From: Arenibacter echinorum | GTDB taxonomy: Bacteria > Bacteroidota > Bacteroidia > Flavobacteriales > Flavobacteriaceae | Assembly: GCF_003259375.1 (NCBI RefSeq) | Contig: NZ_QLLN01000002.1 | Coordinates: 186,001 to 250,000, forward strand | DNA: 64,000 nucleotides | Reading direction: 5' to 3' | In this document: positions 17,480 to 27,026 of the stretch, piece by piece | Position numbering within the stretch: position 1 is the stretch's first letter | Layout: every line of letters starts with the position of its first letter | Translations under genes and position numbers: made by a program | Notes under the pieces: model-generated | What the model was told of the DNA's origin: nothing | What the model saw: the letters and a program-made list of their open reading frames with translations, nothing else | Database searches by the model: none

Positions 17480-20221
17480 TTAAAAACTAATAGCAAAATT
17501 TATAAAGTAGGTACGTCCATAGCCATACCAATATTTAGGTGCAAATGAGGGATTGCCGCTTAAATTGTCCTGCTGCAACTGTCCAAAATTACCGTTCCTG
17601 CTTTGTTCGTATCCACCAGTTCTAAAAACTGCATCAAAAACGTTGTTAATACTTGCAAAAACACTTATATACTTCCCCTTTTTCAACCAAGATTTACCCC
17701 CTAGCATATTCAATAAATAAAAATTGTCCAATTTATTTTGGGACAATAAGCGTTCTACATTTTCATCCGTAGCCTCTGGAAATGCCGAACCCGTATCTGG
17801 ATCCAAATAAAAACTCTGTGTCCTTGTTATTGTAGAAATACTGGCATAATTATTCCCCAAATAGTTGGCAGTAGCCCCTATCCACCAATATTTGGGATCT
17901 CGGTATTCCACCCCTAGGGCAAATGCCTGTTGAGGCCCTTGGGACAATTTGTAATCCTTTACCTTTGCAATTCCCAAATCTATATTGCCATCAGGACTAA
18001 GGATATCTTCCTCTGCTCCGGCCGTATCAAAATTTATGGTTACAAAAGGGTCACTAGCATAAAGAAATTTGCCTATGGCAGCCGCTAGGGATAATTTCAC
18101 CGCCGATGAAAACTGATACTCCAATCCCAGTTCCGTACCTAAATGGAGTTTGTCCAAATCCGTAAGGACTTCCTGCACAAAATCGCTGCCTACCCCTGCA
18201 TCCACAAAGAAAAAATTAATATCGGTAATATTCTGAAATCTCGTGTAATAGCCGGTTACGCGTCCGGTTAAATTTGGAAGTCTTATATAATAATTAAGGT
18301 CTGTTGTTGTAATTGTTTCGCTTTGAATATCATTTACCAACTGGTTATTTTCCCTTGGGTTTATAAAAACATTTTGATACACCGGGGGCTTGGTTAAATA
18401 CGCTCCGTTTAAGGCAACCCAATGCCTGCCGTTAAATTTATAGGTAAAACCAGCTTTAGCCCCAAAATTGGAAAACTCAACTTTTTCACCCTTTCCGAAG
18501 GAGGTATTCACAAAACGTTCATTCTTAAATTTACCGTCCCTTTGATAATTGGTCAAGGTATAATTAGCCCCCATGAACCCGTCCCATTTCGGATACCTTA
18601 TACCGAATTGGGCAAAGGCATTATAGACTTCAGCTTTGATATTATAATGGTAGTTGAATAGATTGGATGTTATTTTATTAAGACTACCATCCCGGTCATT
18701 GTTTGTGTTGGAAAATGGGTCTATATCCTCATGATATTCAGCACCCAACAAATCGCTGATTTCTGCATAGTTATCCGAGTTCAAATTGGTATAATGCCCC
18801 CCTAAATCAATTTTAAGGTGGTCATTTAGGACGTAATTACCGATGGTAGATACATTATACTGTTGGTCCTCATTGGTATCCTCGTAGTAAATATAAGCGG
18901 CTTTGCCCTGGACGGACAAACTGGAATTTGCCTGATATAGATTGTTCCAATTTAATTGTGGATTTTTCAAGAATCCATCTTTGGCCATATTGGCCGCTAT
19001 AAAATTGGCCCCAATGGGACTATTTATATAATAACTCGGTAAATATCTGTAATAAGTCTTATCGGGATTAGGGGCATCATAGTATCCCAACCTGCCTTTG
19101 GAATTGGTTCCAAATTGATAGGATATCCCCGAATTTAAGGTAAATTTTTTGGAGTTATAAAAGTGATTGAACATAAATATGGGCTCCACAATTTTCCGTT
19201 CCCTAGAGTTCCTGATTTTACCGTTTTGTGTTCCCCAATAAGGATTATATCTTTTCCCGGCCATCTGAAAAACTTCCTCGGTAATAGCAGAAGACCTTCC
19301 CCGACGATTGGAAGCCCAAATGCTTGTTAGATTGATGCTATGTTTGTCATCCAATTGATATTCAAAAGCACCAAAAAAAGAATAGGCATCGTACAAGGTA
19401 CCATCAATATATCCCTGCTTTGCCCAACGTATAGAGGCCGAGACACTGTAATTGATGCCTTTTTGAGGCAGACCTGAGGAATAGGTAGCCATAAATCGGC
19501 CCGCATAGCTTCTATTGGCTGCCGAGGAAGACAAACGCATCCCTTTCCTAAAAGTGGATGGCCTGGTACTAATATTTGTGGTTCCCAAAATACCTCCAAA
19601 GGAGTAATCCGATGCCTGTAACCCATGGGTGAATTCCTGATTTCGTGTTACATCGTTAAGGCCGCCCCAATTGTTCCATTGAGGACGCCCGTCCATCAAT
19701 TTGTTCATGGGAATGCCGTTTAGCAGGATAACGCCATTTTCCGAGCCATAGCCCCTTACACGAAAAAAAGCTTGACCAAAATCGAATGCCGCCCTATTTA
19801 GAAAAATATCCTTGGTAGCCTGTAACATGCCCGAGGTCATTGAAATACTTTCATCTTCCAACAATTCGGAATCCGTTAATGTTATTAAATTGTCCGTATT
19901 CTCCTGGACAATATCTCGATCCAAAAAAATAATTCCCAGATCCAGATCTTCTGTACCTAAAGAAATGGGCATTCTTTTAATTAGATAATCTTGGGCGGTG
20001 ATCGATAGTATATAATCTCCAGGCTGTTTTACCGAAAGAACAAATTTTCCATCGATGGGATCAGGTTTTATAGGGGCAGACCCTGAAATCCCAATCTTGG
20101 CATATTCAATGGCTTCTTGAGTAACCATATCCTTTACAAAACCCTTTACATAGTAGATTTCCTGTGCATAAACCCAGATGCCCTGTAGTAATAAAAAGGA
20201 TATTGCCAAACCATTTTTCAT
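17480..20221 (-). CDS. TonB-dependent receptor with carboxypeptidase-like domain
   Basis: 913-residue outer-membrane importer. Signal peptide MKNGLAISFLLLQGIWVYAQ, then a carboxypeptidase-D-regulatory-like domain (about 25-105), a plug (about 110-240, containing FRVRGYGSENGVILLNGIP) and a barrel ending in YFINFAISF with a terminal Phe. There is no SusD partner. The downstream gene in the same operon encodes a DUF5689/lamin-tail lipoprotein and the divergent neighbour is a secreted EEP-fold hydrolase, which suggests that the cargo is a nucleic-acid fragment, nucleotide or phosphate compound. The 121-bp space to the divergent gene holds both promoters. Confidence 0.9.
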   Translation of the reverse strand: MKNGLAISFLLLQGIWVYAQEIYYVKGFVKDMVTQEAIEYAKIGISGSAPIKPDPIDGKFVLSVKQPGDYILSITAQDYLIKRMPISLGTEDLDLGIIFLDRDIVQENTDNLITLTDSELLEDESISMTSGMLQATKDIFLNRAAFDFGQAFFRVRGYGSENGVILLNGIPMNKLMDGRPQWNNWGGLNDVTRNQEFTHGLQASDYSFGGILGTTNISTRPSTFRKGMRLSSSAANRSYAGRFMATYSSGLPQKGINYSVSASIRWAKQGYIDGTLYDAYSFFGAFEYQLDDKHSINLTSIWASNRRGRSSAITEEVFQMAGKRYNPYWGTQNGKIRNSRERKIVEPIFMFNHFYNSKKFTLNSGISYQFGTNSKGRLGYYDAPNPDKTYYRYLPSYYINSPIGANFIAANMAKDGFLKNPQLNWNNLYQANSSLSVQGKAAYIYYEDTNEDQQYNVSTIGNYVLNDHLKIDLGGHYTNLNSDNYAEISDLLGAEYHEDIDPFSNTNNDRDGSLNKITSNLFNYHYNIKAEVYNAFAQFGIRYPKWDGFMGANYTLTNYQRDGKFKNERFVNTSFGKGEKVEFSNFGAKAGFTYKFNGRHWVALNGAYLTKPPVYQNVFINPRENNQLVNDIQSETITTTDLNYYIRLPNLTGRVTGYYTRFQNITDINFFFVDAGVGSDFVQEVLTDLDKLHLGTELGLEYQFSSAVKLSLAAAIGKFLYASDPFVTINFDTAGAEEDILSPDGNIDLGIAKVKDYKLSQGPQQAFALGVEYRDPKYWWIGATANYLGNNYASISTITRTQSFYLDPDTGSAFPEATDENVERLLSQNKLDNFYLLNMLGGKSWLKKGKYISVFASINNVFDAVFRTGGYEQSRNGNFGQLQQDNLSGNPSFAPKYWYGYGRTYFINFAISF

Positions 20222-20342
20222 TGCTGAAGATGAAATATTTTAACAATTTGGTTATAAGATATTAATAATTGAGAGTTTATTCTTAATTTATTCCAAGAAA
20301 AGTTAATATATAGCTTACAGTATTCAAGAAATAATGTAATCC

Positions 20343-21386
20343 ATGAGTATTACTTACACCTTATTTGTGACCTTCTTTGCAATTAGTGGTGCCCTAGCAC
20401 AGGAGGCCAAGACGTACAAAATTAGAACCGTGGCCTTTTACAATTTGGAAAACTTGTTTGATACCGTTAACGACTCATTGACATTGGACGACGATCGTAC
20501 CCCGGGTGGAAAGGACAATTGGACCATTGAAAGGTATAACCAAAAAATTTACAATATGTCCAAGGTATTATCGGAAATAGGAAGTCCCGAGGCCCTAAGT
20601 TCCCCAGACATTATTGGGTTATGTGAATTGGAAAATAGACAGGTAGTAGAGGACCTAACGAACCATCCCCATCTTAGCGAGAAGAACTATGGAATAATTC
20701 ATTTTGATTCCCCTGATGAACGGGGCATAGATGTGGCCCTTTTATATAAAAAAACAGTTTTTCTGCCCACTTCATTTTCCAGTCTGCGACTATTGCTCAC
20801 TAATGAAAACGACTATAGGGATTACACTAGGGACCAATTGGTAGTAAGCGGTATTTTAGACGGGGAGGAAATACATTTCATTGTAAACCATTGGCCTTCA
20901 AGAAGCGGAGGGGAAGCCAGGAGCAAGCCCAACAGAATAGAGGCTGCCAGACTAAACAAGAAGATCATAGATTCCATTTCAAAATTGAATCCAGAAGCAA
21001 AAATCATCAGTATGGGCGATCTTAACGACGACCCAATAGATGACAGTTTAAAAAAAATATTGAAAACCAAGGGAAAGCTTGCAGACTTGGAAAATGGCGA
21101 TCTTTATAATCCTATGGAAATACTCCATAAAAAAGGAGTTGGATCCTTGGCTTATAGGGACCGATGGAACCTATTTGATCAAATTTATTTCACCGCCAAT
21201 ATGACTCAAGAATCGCCGGACCAATACCGTTTCTGGAAAGCAGGGGTATATAGTCCGACTTACCTAATTGATAAAAAGGGCCAATACAAAGGATATCCCT
21301 TACGTACCTATGCAGGAGGAAATTATATTGGCGGCTATAGCGACCATTTCCCAGTATATATCCACCTAATTAAGGCTGTAAACTAG
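20343..21386 (+). CDS. Secreted endonuclease/exonuclease/phosphatase family protein
   Basis: 347-residue EEP-fold hydrolase with a signal peptide (MSITYTLFVTFFAISGALAQ), so it acts outside the cytoplasm. The catalytic set is complete: Asn in AFYNLENLFD, Glu in LCELENRQV, His in VNHWPSRSGGE, Asp and Asn in GDLNDDP, and the terminal Asp-His in YSDHFPVYI. This set and the N-W-P-S-R-x-G-G motif are those of secreted DNase-like members of the fold. Phosphodiester or phosphomonoester substrates are both possible. It is divergent from the TonB receptor and DUF5689/lamin-tail genes and plausibly degrades nucleic acid or organic phosphate for them. It is unrelated in role to the cytoplasmic Xth at 3.2 kb. 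Confidence 0.9.
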   Translation: MSITYTLFVTFFAISGALAQEAKTYKIRTVAFYNLENLFDTVNDSLTLDDDRTPGGKDNWTIERYNQKIYNMSKVLSEIGSPEALSSPDIIGLCELENRQVVEDLTNHPHLSEKNYGIIHFDSPDERGIDVALLYKKTVFLPTSFSSLRLLLTNENDYRDYTRDQLVVSGILDGEEIHFIVNHWPSRSGGEARSKPNRIEAARLNKKIIDSISKLNPEAKIISMGDLNDDPIDDSLKKILKTKGKLADLENGDLYNPMEILHKKGVGSLAYRDRWNLFDQIYFTANMTQESPDQYRFWKAGVYSPTYLIDKKGQYKGYPLRTYAGGNYIGGYSDHFPVYIHLIKAVN

Positions 21387-21390
21387 ACAA

Positions 21391-21984
21391 TTATTGCGGA
21401 AGAACAATATTGATATTTCTCCACTTTACCTTAATACCGCCACCGTCATGTATCTGAAGGGCAATGGAGCCCTTACCTTCACCAATTTTATCATCGGTAA
21501 TACTCACCATTTCCGTACCATTAAGCCATGAAGTTAATTTATTGCCAGACAGCTTAATTTTCATTGTATTCCACTCCCCTTCCTTGAGGACCTTGTCCTT
21601 TTCAGGATCTGGCTTAATTAGCCATCCTCTGCCATAGGATTCGTAAACACCTCCAGTATCATGGCCCGGGGGTGCAACTTCTACCTGCCAGCCACTAACT
21701 TTGGTGCCATCTACAGTAGACCTAACAAACACCCCGCTGTTCCCATTGGCTTCCTGTTTAAACTCCAAGGTAAGCTCAAAATCATCATAATATTTATCGG
21801 TGCCCAAATAACCATATTGTTTGTCCGGTCCGCTTTCAGAAACAAGCAGTCCATCTTCCACGTACCATTTTTCGGTGCCATAGACCGTCCAGCCCGATAA
21901 ATCTTTGCCATTAAACAACGACATTTCCTGGGAGATCCCCGGTATGGCCATAAGGGCCAGAACAACAACTACTAAATTTTTCAT
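21391..21984 (-). CDS. DUF1080 protein (3-keto-disaccharide hydrolase family), secreted
   Basis: Family of concanavalin-like beta-sandwich proteins (PF06439) for which 3-keto-glycoside hydrolase activity has been described. The frame runs back to an ATG at 21993, but the ATG at 21984 gives the better signal peptide (MKNLVVVVLALMAIPGISQ) and is preferred, leaving 197 residues. The domain starts with the typical MSLFNGKDLSGW and closes with IALQIHDGGGIKVKWRNINI. It is a lone gene between the convergent EEP gene (4 bp apart) and a small membrane protein. A partial paralogue lies at 63.3-64.0 kb and a broken one at 60.7 kb. Confidence 0.9.
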   Translation of the reverse strand: MKNLVVVVLALMAIPGISQEMSLFNGKDLSGWTVYGTEKWYVEDGLLVSESGPDKQYGYLGTDKYYDDFELTLEFKQEANGNSGVFVRSTVDGTKVSGWQVEVAPPGHDTGGVYESYGRGWLIKPDPEKDKVLKEGEWNTMKIKLSGNKLTSWLNGTEMVSITDDKIGEGKGSIALQIHDGGGIKVKWRNINIVLPQ

Positions 21985-22099
21985 ATGGTACATAAATTAG
22001 GTTTATGATTTATTGATATTTTTAATTTGTTAAGATTAATACAACGGCCAATAGTTCAGCCTGTGCCCAAAGAACATTAATCTACCCAAAGACAATTAA

Positions 22100-22558
22100 T
22101 TAATTGAGCCATTGTGCCCATGGAATTCTGCTAAGGATAAGAACCAATCCCAAACCATAAAAAATGGTAATAGTCTTAAACTTTCTTTTGCCTTCCAATA
22201 CTTTTTTGTGTTTGGACCAGCCTACCGTAATAAAGACGACAGCAATTATATTGATAAACGGATGTTCTACGGCCAATAAACGGGATGCAGAGTTTAACCC
22301 GCCCATACCCAAGGTTTTTATGGCATTCAACCCATTGGAGGACACAAAATAGAGTACCAGGCCTACCAAGAGTTGCAGATGTGATAAAATAAGCGCAAAG
22401 AGGCTAATTCTAAAATCCTTTCTCAGAGTAAAATCCTTATTTCCTGTCCATCCCAAAATACCATTGGCCACAGCTAAAAACAATACAGCCAATACCACAT
22501 AGGCAAAATAAGAATGTAAGGCGAGAATCCATTGATGTGCTAATCCGTAATCTTCCAT
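22100..22558 (-). CDS. Four-helix membrane protein (cytochrome b-like, putative)
   Basis: 152 residues with four hydrophobic helices (about 10-32, 50-72, 97-115 and 128-146). Histidines occur in or near helices (HQWILALHSYF, LSHLQLLVG, VEHPFINI), an arrangement that has led related flavobacterial proteins to be named cytochrome b-like. Whether heme is bound cannot be judged from sequence. Relatives are conserved across Flavobacteriaceae as stand-alone genes. Its start is separated from the terminator of the following TonB receptor gene by about 40 bp. Confidence 0.8.
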   Translation of the reverse strand: MEDYGLAHQWILALHSYFAYVVLAVLFLAVANGILGWTGNKDFTLRKDFRISLFALILSHLQLLVGLVLYFVSSNGLNAIKTLGMGGLNSASRLLAVEHPFINIIAVVFITVGWSKHKKVLEGKRKFKTITIFYGLGLVLILSRIPWAQWLN

Positions 22559-22599
22559 AGTTTTTATTTTAATTTATAAATGTAAGGATTTTTGGGAAT

Positions 22600-22624
22600 A
22601 AAAAAACCCCGCGAAATAGCGGGG
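22600..22624 (-). terminator. Rho-independent terminator of the TonB receptor gene
   Basis: On the minus strand: CCCCGC, a six-base loop, GCGGGG, then seven T residues. It lies 26 bp after the receptor stop codon and is a classical strong terminator. Confidence 0.9.
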
Positions 22625-22650
22625 TTATCATTTTTTACCTTTAATGGTAC

Positions 22651-25215
22651 TTAGAAGTTGTAGCGCATGCTAACGTTCCAGGTCCTACCATAACCAAACC
22701 TCACTCGGTTATCTGTATTTACACCGTTCCAAACGTCATCTCCAGCTTCAACATGTCTGTTATCGCTAGAGCTTTCCAAATATACCTCATCAAAGACATT
22801 GTTAATGTTTAAACGGAACTGAATGGATTTGTTGTTTTCCTTCCCAACCAACATGCGGTAAGAGAGCCCAACATCCATAGTATCAAAGGCAGGTAATTTA
22901 ATAGCACCTCTGTTGTTGGCAGTTGAAAATTCGGAATCCCCAAAAAGGGTAGAACCGTATAAGTTGTCATAAAGATTCCAGTTGGCATCCAGCTTAAGTC
23001 TAGGCAATATTTCGTAATCTCCACTAATACCGGCAGTAAACTGTGCGGCCTGACCTACTTTTACACCATCTATATAACTAGTGTCTCCTGTAGAAAGTAT
23101 ATTTCCGTTTTCATCAGAGGTGGTTGTGGTAACGTTACCATCGTATTCCCAATTACCAATGGACACAAATCCCTGAAAATTCAACCCGTCCGCAGGTCGC
23201 AAAAACACCTCCAATTCCACACCGGAATGTACCTGTTTCAATGGACTGGTTTGGGTAAACTCGTCCACGATATTATCATTATTGGTATCATCAGAGCTAT
23301 ATTGTATCCTATTATCCCAAATAGTGTAATACACGTTCAGGTTGGCCGATAAAATATCGCCCATAAACTTATATCCACCTTCCAATCCTGTAATCTTCTG
23401 ATTTTCGGTAGCCAAAGGATTCAATTCATTTGAATTTCTATCGTCTATATACAAATCACTGTGATAAGGCTGACGTGAGTAGTAACCTGCATTGGCAAAT
23501 ATTGAGTTTTGCTTGGATAGGTTATAGGCTACACCTGCCTTAACGTTAAATCCTGGGTTGTTTACTTTTTCTGATTCTTCTGATTGCCCTTCATTGGCCG
23601 CGTTCAAAAATTCCTCCCTGATATGCGATTGTGTAGAAACCGATCCTTGGAAGAAGGTAGAAAAAGCACCTTTGGAATACTCCAATTGTCCAAACACCCC
23701 TGCGTAATTGATCTTTTCCTCATAATCATAACCAAATCTTTGGGAGTGGTCATCATTGGGGTTAAAGGTTATATTCCAAGGATTAATACCGCCATAGGCA
23801 TTGGTAAGTTCATAGGCACCTCCGTTGTAATTGCTGGAAGCCGAAACCGAATTAACCCCAATAAACTCCCTTACATCCCTAAAGTGGATACCGTTGTACA
23901 AACGGACATCGGCACCAATGTTGAAATTAAGGCTTTCATTAATTTGCTTATTAAAGTTGGTTACCAAACCGCCCCAGTTGTGGTTGTTATTGGATCCCCT
24001 TGCATATAGTGCTTCCCCAGAGCTAGTTATCAACTGCGAAAAACTCCCTCTACCTATTGAGCCGTACAATACGGTAGACAAAGAGGCAGTATCACTAAAA
24101 GTTAAGTCCCAGCTAAGGTTGGCTACCGGTTTGTGATAGATATTTCTACCTCCTGGGTAGGCGCCACCATTTAAGGTATTAGGACTGTTAACATCTGGAG
24201 TATTCCAAGAATTGTATTTTCTTCCATTATCCAAAAAAGTCCTAAGATTATCGGATCCAGCGGCAGCGTGCCACTGAGGAGCACCTGTTAGAATAAAGTT
24301 GAAGATGTTATTTTCATTGGGTACATACCCAAAGGACAAGAAATAAGTTTGACCTTGGCCTCCGGTATTGTCCACATAACCATCTCCTTGCCAATGTCCC
24401 AACATTGCGGCAACGGATAAGCCGTTTTCCATTATCCCGGTTGAGTAATATCCGGTGGTCTTAATATAATTATCATTGCCAATCATAGATTGAAAAAAAC
24501 CTCCTTCACGCTTGTCCAAGGTTTTGGTCACAATGTTTACCGTACCACCAACAGATGAAATGGCCAATTTAGAAGATCCCAAACCCCTCTGCACCTGAAC
24601 AGCATTGGCAATATCCAATACTCCGGACCAGTTGGACCAGTACATTTTTCCATCTTCCATTCCGTTAATTGGCTGTCCGTTTAAAAGGAATGCCGTATTG
24701 GTCTGATCAAAGCCCCTTAAGAACATTTGGCCGTCTCCAAAAGCACCTCCCTTAACGTTCTGAACTGAAGGAGTAGATTTTAATAACTCAGGTAAATCCC
24801 AGTTTCCTGTTTTCTCCCTGATTTCCCTTGCCTTTATGGTAGACACTGCTATGGGCGTTTGCCTGTCCTCGGCCAAATCGATAATTCCGGAGCCTACTAT
24901 AACCACCCCTTCCAATTCCTGTGCGTCTGGATTTAGGGATATGGCACCAATATTGCCGACTGTTGTGAAATCTACTTTCTTGCTAATAAATCCAATATAG
25001 GAAATTACCAAGGTTCCAGAACTCTGGGATACCTCAATGGTGAAGTTACCATCAAAATCTGCGGCAACCCCAGTGGTGGTTCCCTGAACCATAATATTCG
25101 CTCCAGGTAACGGATCACCAAAATCACCATCCACTACAGAACCAGTAATAGTTCCTTGAGAAAATCCTATTGCCGTTAACAAAAAAGCAGCAATAACAAA
25201 GTACATTTTTTTCAT
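22651..25215 (-). CDS. TonB-dependent receptor with carboxypeptidase-like domain
   Basis: 854-residue outer-membrane importer. Signal peptide MKKMYFVIAAFLLTAIGFSQ, a carboxypeptidase-D-regulatory-like domain (about 21-105, GTITGSVVDGDFGDPLPGAN), a plug (about 115-235) and a barrel ending RTWNVSMRYNF with terminal Phe. In pattern it resembles the receptor at 17.5-20.2 kb (both carry the PELLKSTPSV/MNKLMDG-type plug of non-SusC receptors), but it has no SusD partner and no obvious substrate-processing neighbour. A strong terminator follows and a promoter-overlapping inverted repeat precedes it, so it is a single, separately regulated transcription unit. Confidence 0.92.
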   Translation of the reverse strand: MKKMYFVIAAFLLTAIGFSQGTITGSVVDGDFGDPLPGANIMVQGTTTGVAADFDGNFTIEVSQSSGTLVISYIGFISKKVDFTTVGNIGAISLNPDAQELEGVVIVGSGIIDLAEDRQTPIAVSTIKAREIREKTGNWDLPELLKSTPSVQNVKGGAFGDGQMFLRGFDQTNTAFLLNGQPINGMEDGKMYWSNWSGVLDIANAVQVQRGLGSSKLAISSVGGTVNIVTKTLDKREGGFFQSMIGNDNYIKTTGYYSTGIMENGLSVAAMLGHWQGDGYVDNTGGQGQTYFLSFGYVPNENNIFNFILTGAPQWHAAAGSDNLRTFLDNGRKYNSWNTPDVNSPNTLNGGAYPGGRNIYHKPVANLSWDLTFSDTASLSTVLYGSIGRGSFSQLITSSGEALYARGSNNNHNWGGLVTNFNKQINESLNFNIGADVRLYNGIHFRDVREFIGVNSVSASSNYNGGAYELTNAYGGINPWNITFNPNDDHSQRFGYDYEEKINYAGVFGQLEYSKGAFSTFFQGSVSTQSHIREEFLNAANEGQSEESEKVNNPGFNVKAGVAYNLSKQNSIFANAGYYSRQPYHSDLYIDDRNSNELNPLATENQKITGLEGGYKFMGDILSANLNVYYTIWDNRIQYSSDDTNNDNIVDEFTQTSPLKQVHSGVELEVFLRPADGLNFQGFVSIGNWEYDGNVTTTTSDENGNILSTGDTSYIDGVKVGQAAQFTAGISGDYEILPRLKLDANWNLYDNLYGSTLFGDSEFSTANNRGAIKLPAFDTMDVGLSYRMLVGKENNKSIQFRLNINNVFDEVYLESSSDNRHVEAGDDVWNGVNTDNRVRFGYGRTWNVSMRYNF

Positions 25216-25286
25216 TTTTCTAAGAGTTAATTAGTTTTAAATAATGGCTGCAAAAGTGAGTAAATTTTTACAACAATACATTACTA

Positions 25287-25320
25287 TAATGTTAAATTAG
25301 TAAGTGCAAATTTAACATTA
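25287..25320 (-). promoter_or_regulatory. Inverted repeat over the promoter of the TonB receptor gene
   Basis: Perfect 12-bp arms TAATGTTAAATT (25287-25298) and AATTTAACATTA (25309-25320) with a 10-bp spacer. Read on the minus strand, one arm contains TAAATTTG (25307-25314), a match to the Bacteroidota -7 box TAnnTTTG, about 92 bp before the receptor ATG. A dimeric repressor bound here would cover the promoter. No regulator gene is adjacent. Confidence 0.5.
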
Positions 25321-25387
25321 AAAACCTTAATAACTCCTGAAAGACAGTAAGTTAATACCGTTTATTAGGAATTGGCAAAATTGCCAA

Positions 25388-27025
25388 TTATTTCTTAAAT
25401 AAATTTAAAAGATTTAACGTAGAAGCATCATGATTCGCAATGGAGGACCCTTCAATATCGTTCAATATGGCAGTAGCCAATTGCTTGCCCAATTCCACAC
25501 CCCACTGATCGTAGCTAAATATGTTCCAAACTATGCCCTGAACAAATATTTTATGTTCGTACATGGCAATAAGAGATCCCAAAGTCTTGGGAGTTAGCCT
25601 ATCTATTAATAAGGTATTGGTAGGTTTGTTTCCCTCAAAAACTTTAAATGTCAAGATTTCCGCAATCTCTTTTTCCGAAACCTTTTTATCCTCCAATTCC
25701 TTTCTAACCTCATCAGCAGACTTACCATTCATTAGCGCCTCTGTTTGGGCAAAGAAATTGGCCATTAATTTATTGTGATGGTCTATGTCCCCGTGCAGGG
25801 ATTCCTTAAACCCGATAAAATCGGTAGGAATTAATTTAGTCCCTTGGTGGATCAATTGAAAAAAGGCGTGCTGGGAATTGGTTCCTGGTTCCCCCCATAT
25901 AATGGTTCCAGTTTCATAAGTAACCCTATTTCCTTTCCTGTCCACACTTTTCCCGTTACTCTCCATGATCCCTTGCTGCAAATAGGCCGAAAACCTGCTT
26001 AAATATTGGGTATAGGGAATAATGGCTTCTGTCTCGGCACCGTAAAAATTATTGTACCAAACACTTATGAGAGCAAGGATTACCGGTATGTTCCCTTCAA
26101 ACTCGGAAGTTGCAAAATGCTGATCCATTTCATTGGCACCAGTTAACATGGCATCAAAATTATCGTATCCCACTGCCAAGCCAATAGATAGTCCAACCGC
26201 ACTCCACAATGAAAATCTTCCTCCAACCCAATCCCACATAGGGAATACGTTATCCGCATCAATTCCAAATTCCGAAATTTTCTCAGCATTGGTAGAGACT
26301 GCGGCAAAATGCTTGGCTACATCTGCCTGGGTAGCGTGTTTTAGAAACCATTTTTTTATGGTCGTGGCATTGCTTAAAGTTTCTTGGGTAGTAAAGGTCT
26401 TGGAAACCACAACGAACAATGTTGTTTCAGGATCTAAGCCCTTTAAGGTTTCGTAAACATGGTCCCCATCTACATTGCTTACAAAATGCATTTTTAAATG
26501 GTTGCCGTAAAATTTTAAGGCTTCCACTACCATGGCAGGACCAAGATCCGATCCTCCAATACCAATATTGACCACATCGGTAAAGGCTTTTCCTGTATAT
26601 CCCTTCTTAGATCCGGAAATTACCGACTCAGTAAAAGATTTTATCTTTTGTTTCACCTTGTAGACTTCTAGGACAATGTTTAGCCCATCTACCTTGATGA
26701 CATCCGATTCTTTGGCCCTTAAGGCCGTGTGAAGAACCGCCCTTCCTTCAGTCTTATTTATAATATCGCCTTCAAACTGTTTCCGGATAGCATCCTTCAA
26801 GCCAACTTCATTTGCCAATTGCAGAAGCAGTTGAAGGGTATCTTGAGTAATCCTGTTTTTTGAAAAGTCTATGAAGAATTCGTTCCAGCGAATGCTATGT
26901 TTATTAGCCCTATCGGAATCCTTTGCAAACAAATCCTTTAAGGAAAGATCTGTATTCTCTTTATAATGTTGTGAAAGTTTTTTCCAAGCTTCTGTTTTGG
27001 TCGGGTCGGTATTCTGTAAAGCCAT
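25388..27025 (-). CDS. pgi: Glucose-6-phosphate isomerase
   Basis: Interconverts glucose 6-phosphate and fructose 6-phosphate in glycolysis and gluconeogenesis, cytoplasmic. The 545-residue protein matches the long (E. coli-like) form. Signatures are clear: [15 protein letters not shown] for sugar-phosphate binding, [12 protein letters not shown], the [18 protein letters not shown] loop and the C-terminal [20 protein letters not shown]. The upstream M23 peptidase gene ends 1 bp before the pgi start, so the two are co-transcribed. Confidence 0.97.
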   Translation of the reverse strand: MALQNTDPTKTEAWKKLSQHYKENTDLSLKDLFAKDSDRANKHSIRWNEFFIDFSKNRITQDTLQLLLQLANEVGLKDAIRKQFEGDIINKTEGRAVLHTALRAKESDVIKVDGLNIVLEVYKVKQKIKSFTESVISGSKKGYTGKAFTDVVNIGIGGSDLGPAMVVEALKFYGNHLKMHFVSNVDGDHVYETLKGLDPETTLFVVVSKTFTTQETLSNATTIKKWFLKHATQADVAKHFAAVSTNAEKISEFGIDADNVFPMWDWVGGRFSLWSAVGLSIGLAVGYDNFDAMLTGANEMDQHFATSEFEGNIPVILALISVWYNNFYGAETEAIIPYTQYLSRFSAYLQQGIMESNGKSVDRKGNRVTYETGTIIWGEPGTNSQHAFFQLIHQGTKLIPTDFIGFKESLHGDIDHHNKLMANFFAQTEALMNGKSADEVRKELEDKKVSEKEIAEILTFKVFEGNKPTNTLLIDRLTPKTLGSLIAMYEHKIFVQGIVWNIFSYDQWGVELGKQLATAILNDIEGSSIANHDASTLNLLNLFKK

Positions 27026-27026
27026 G

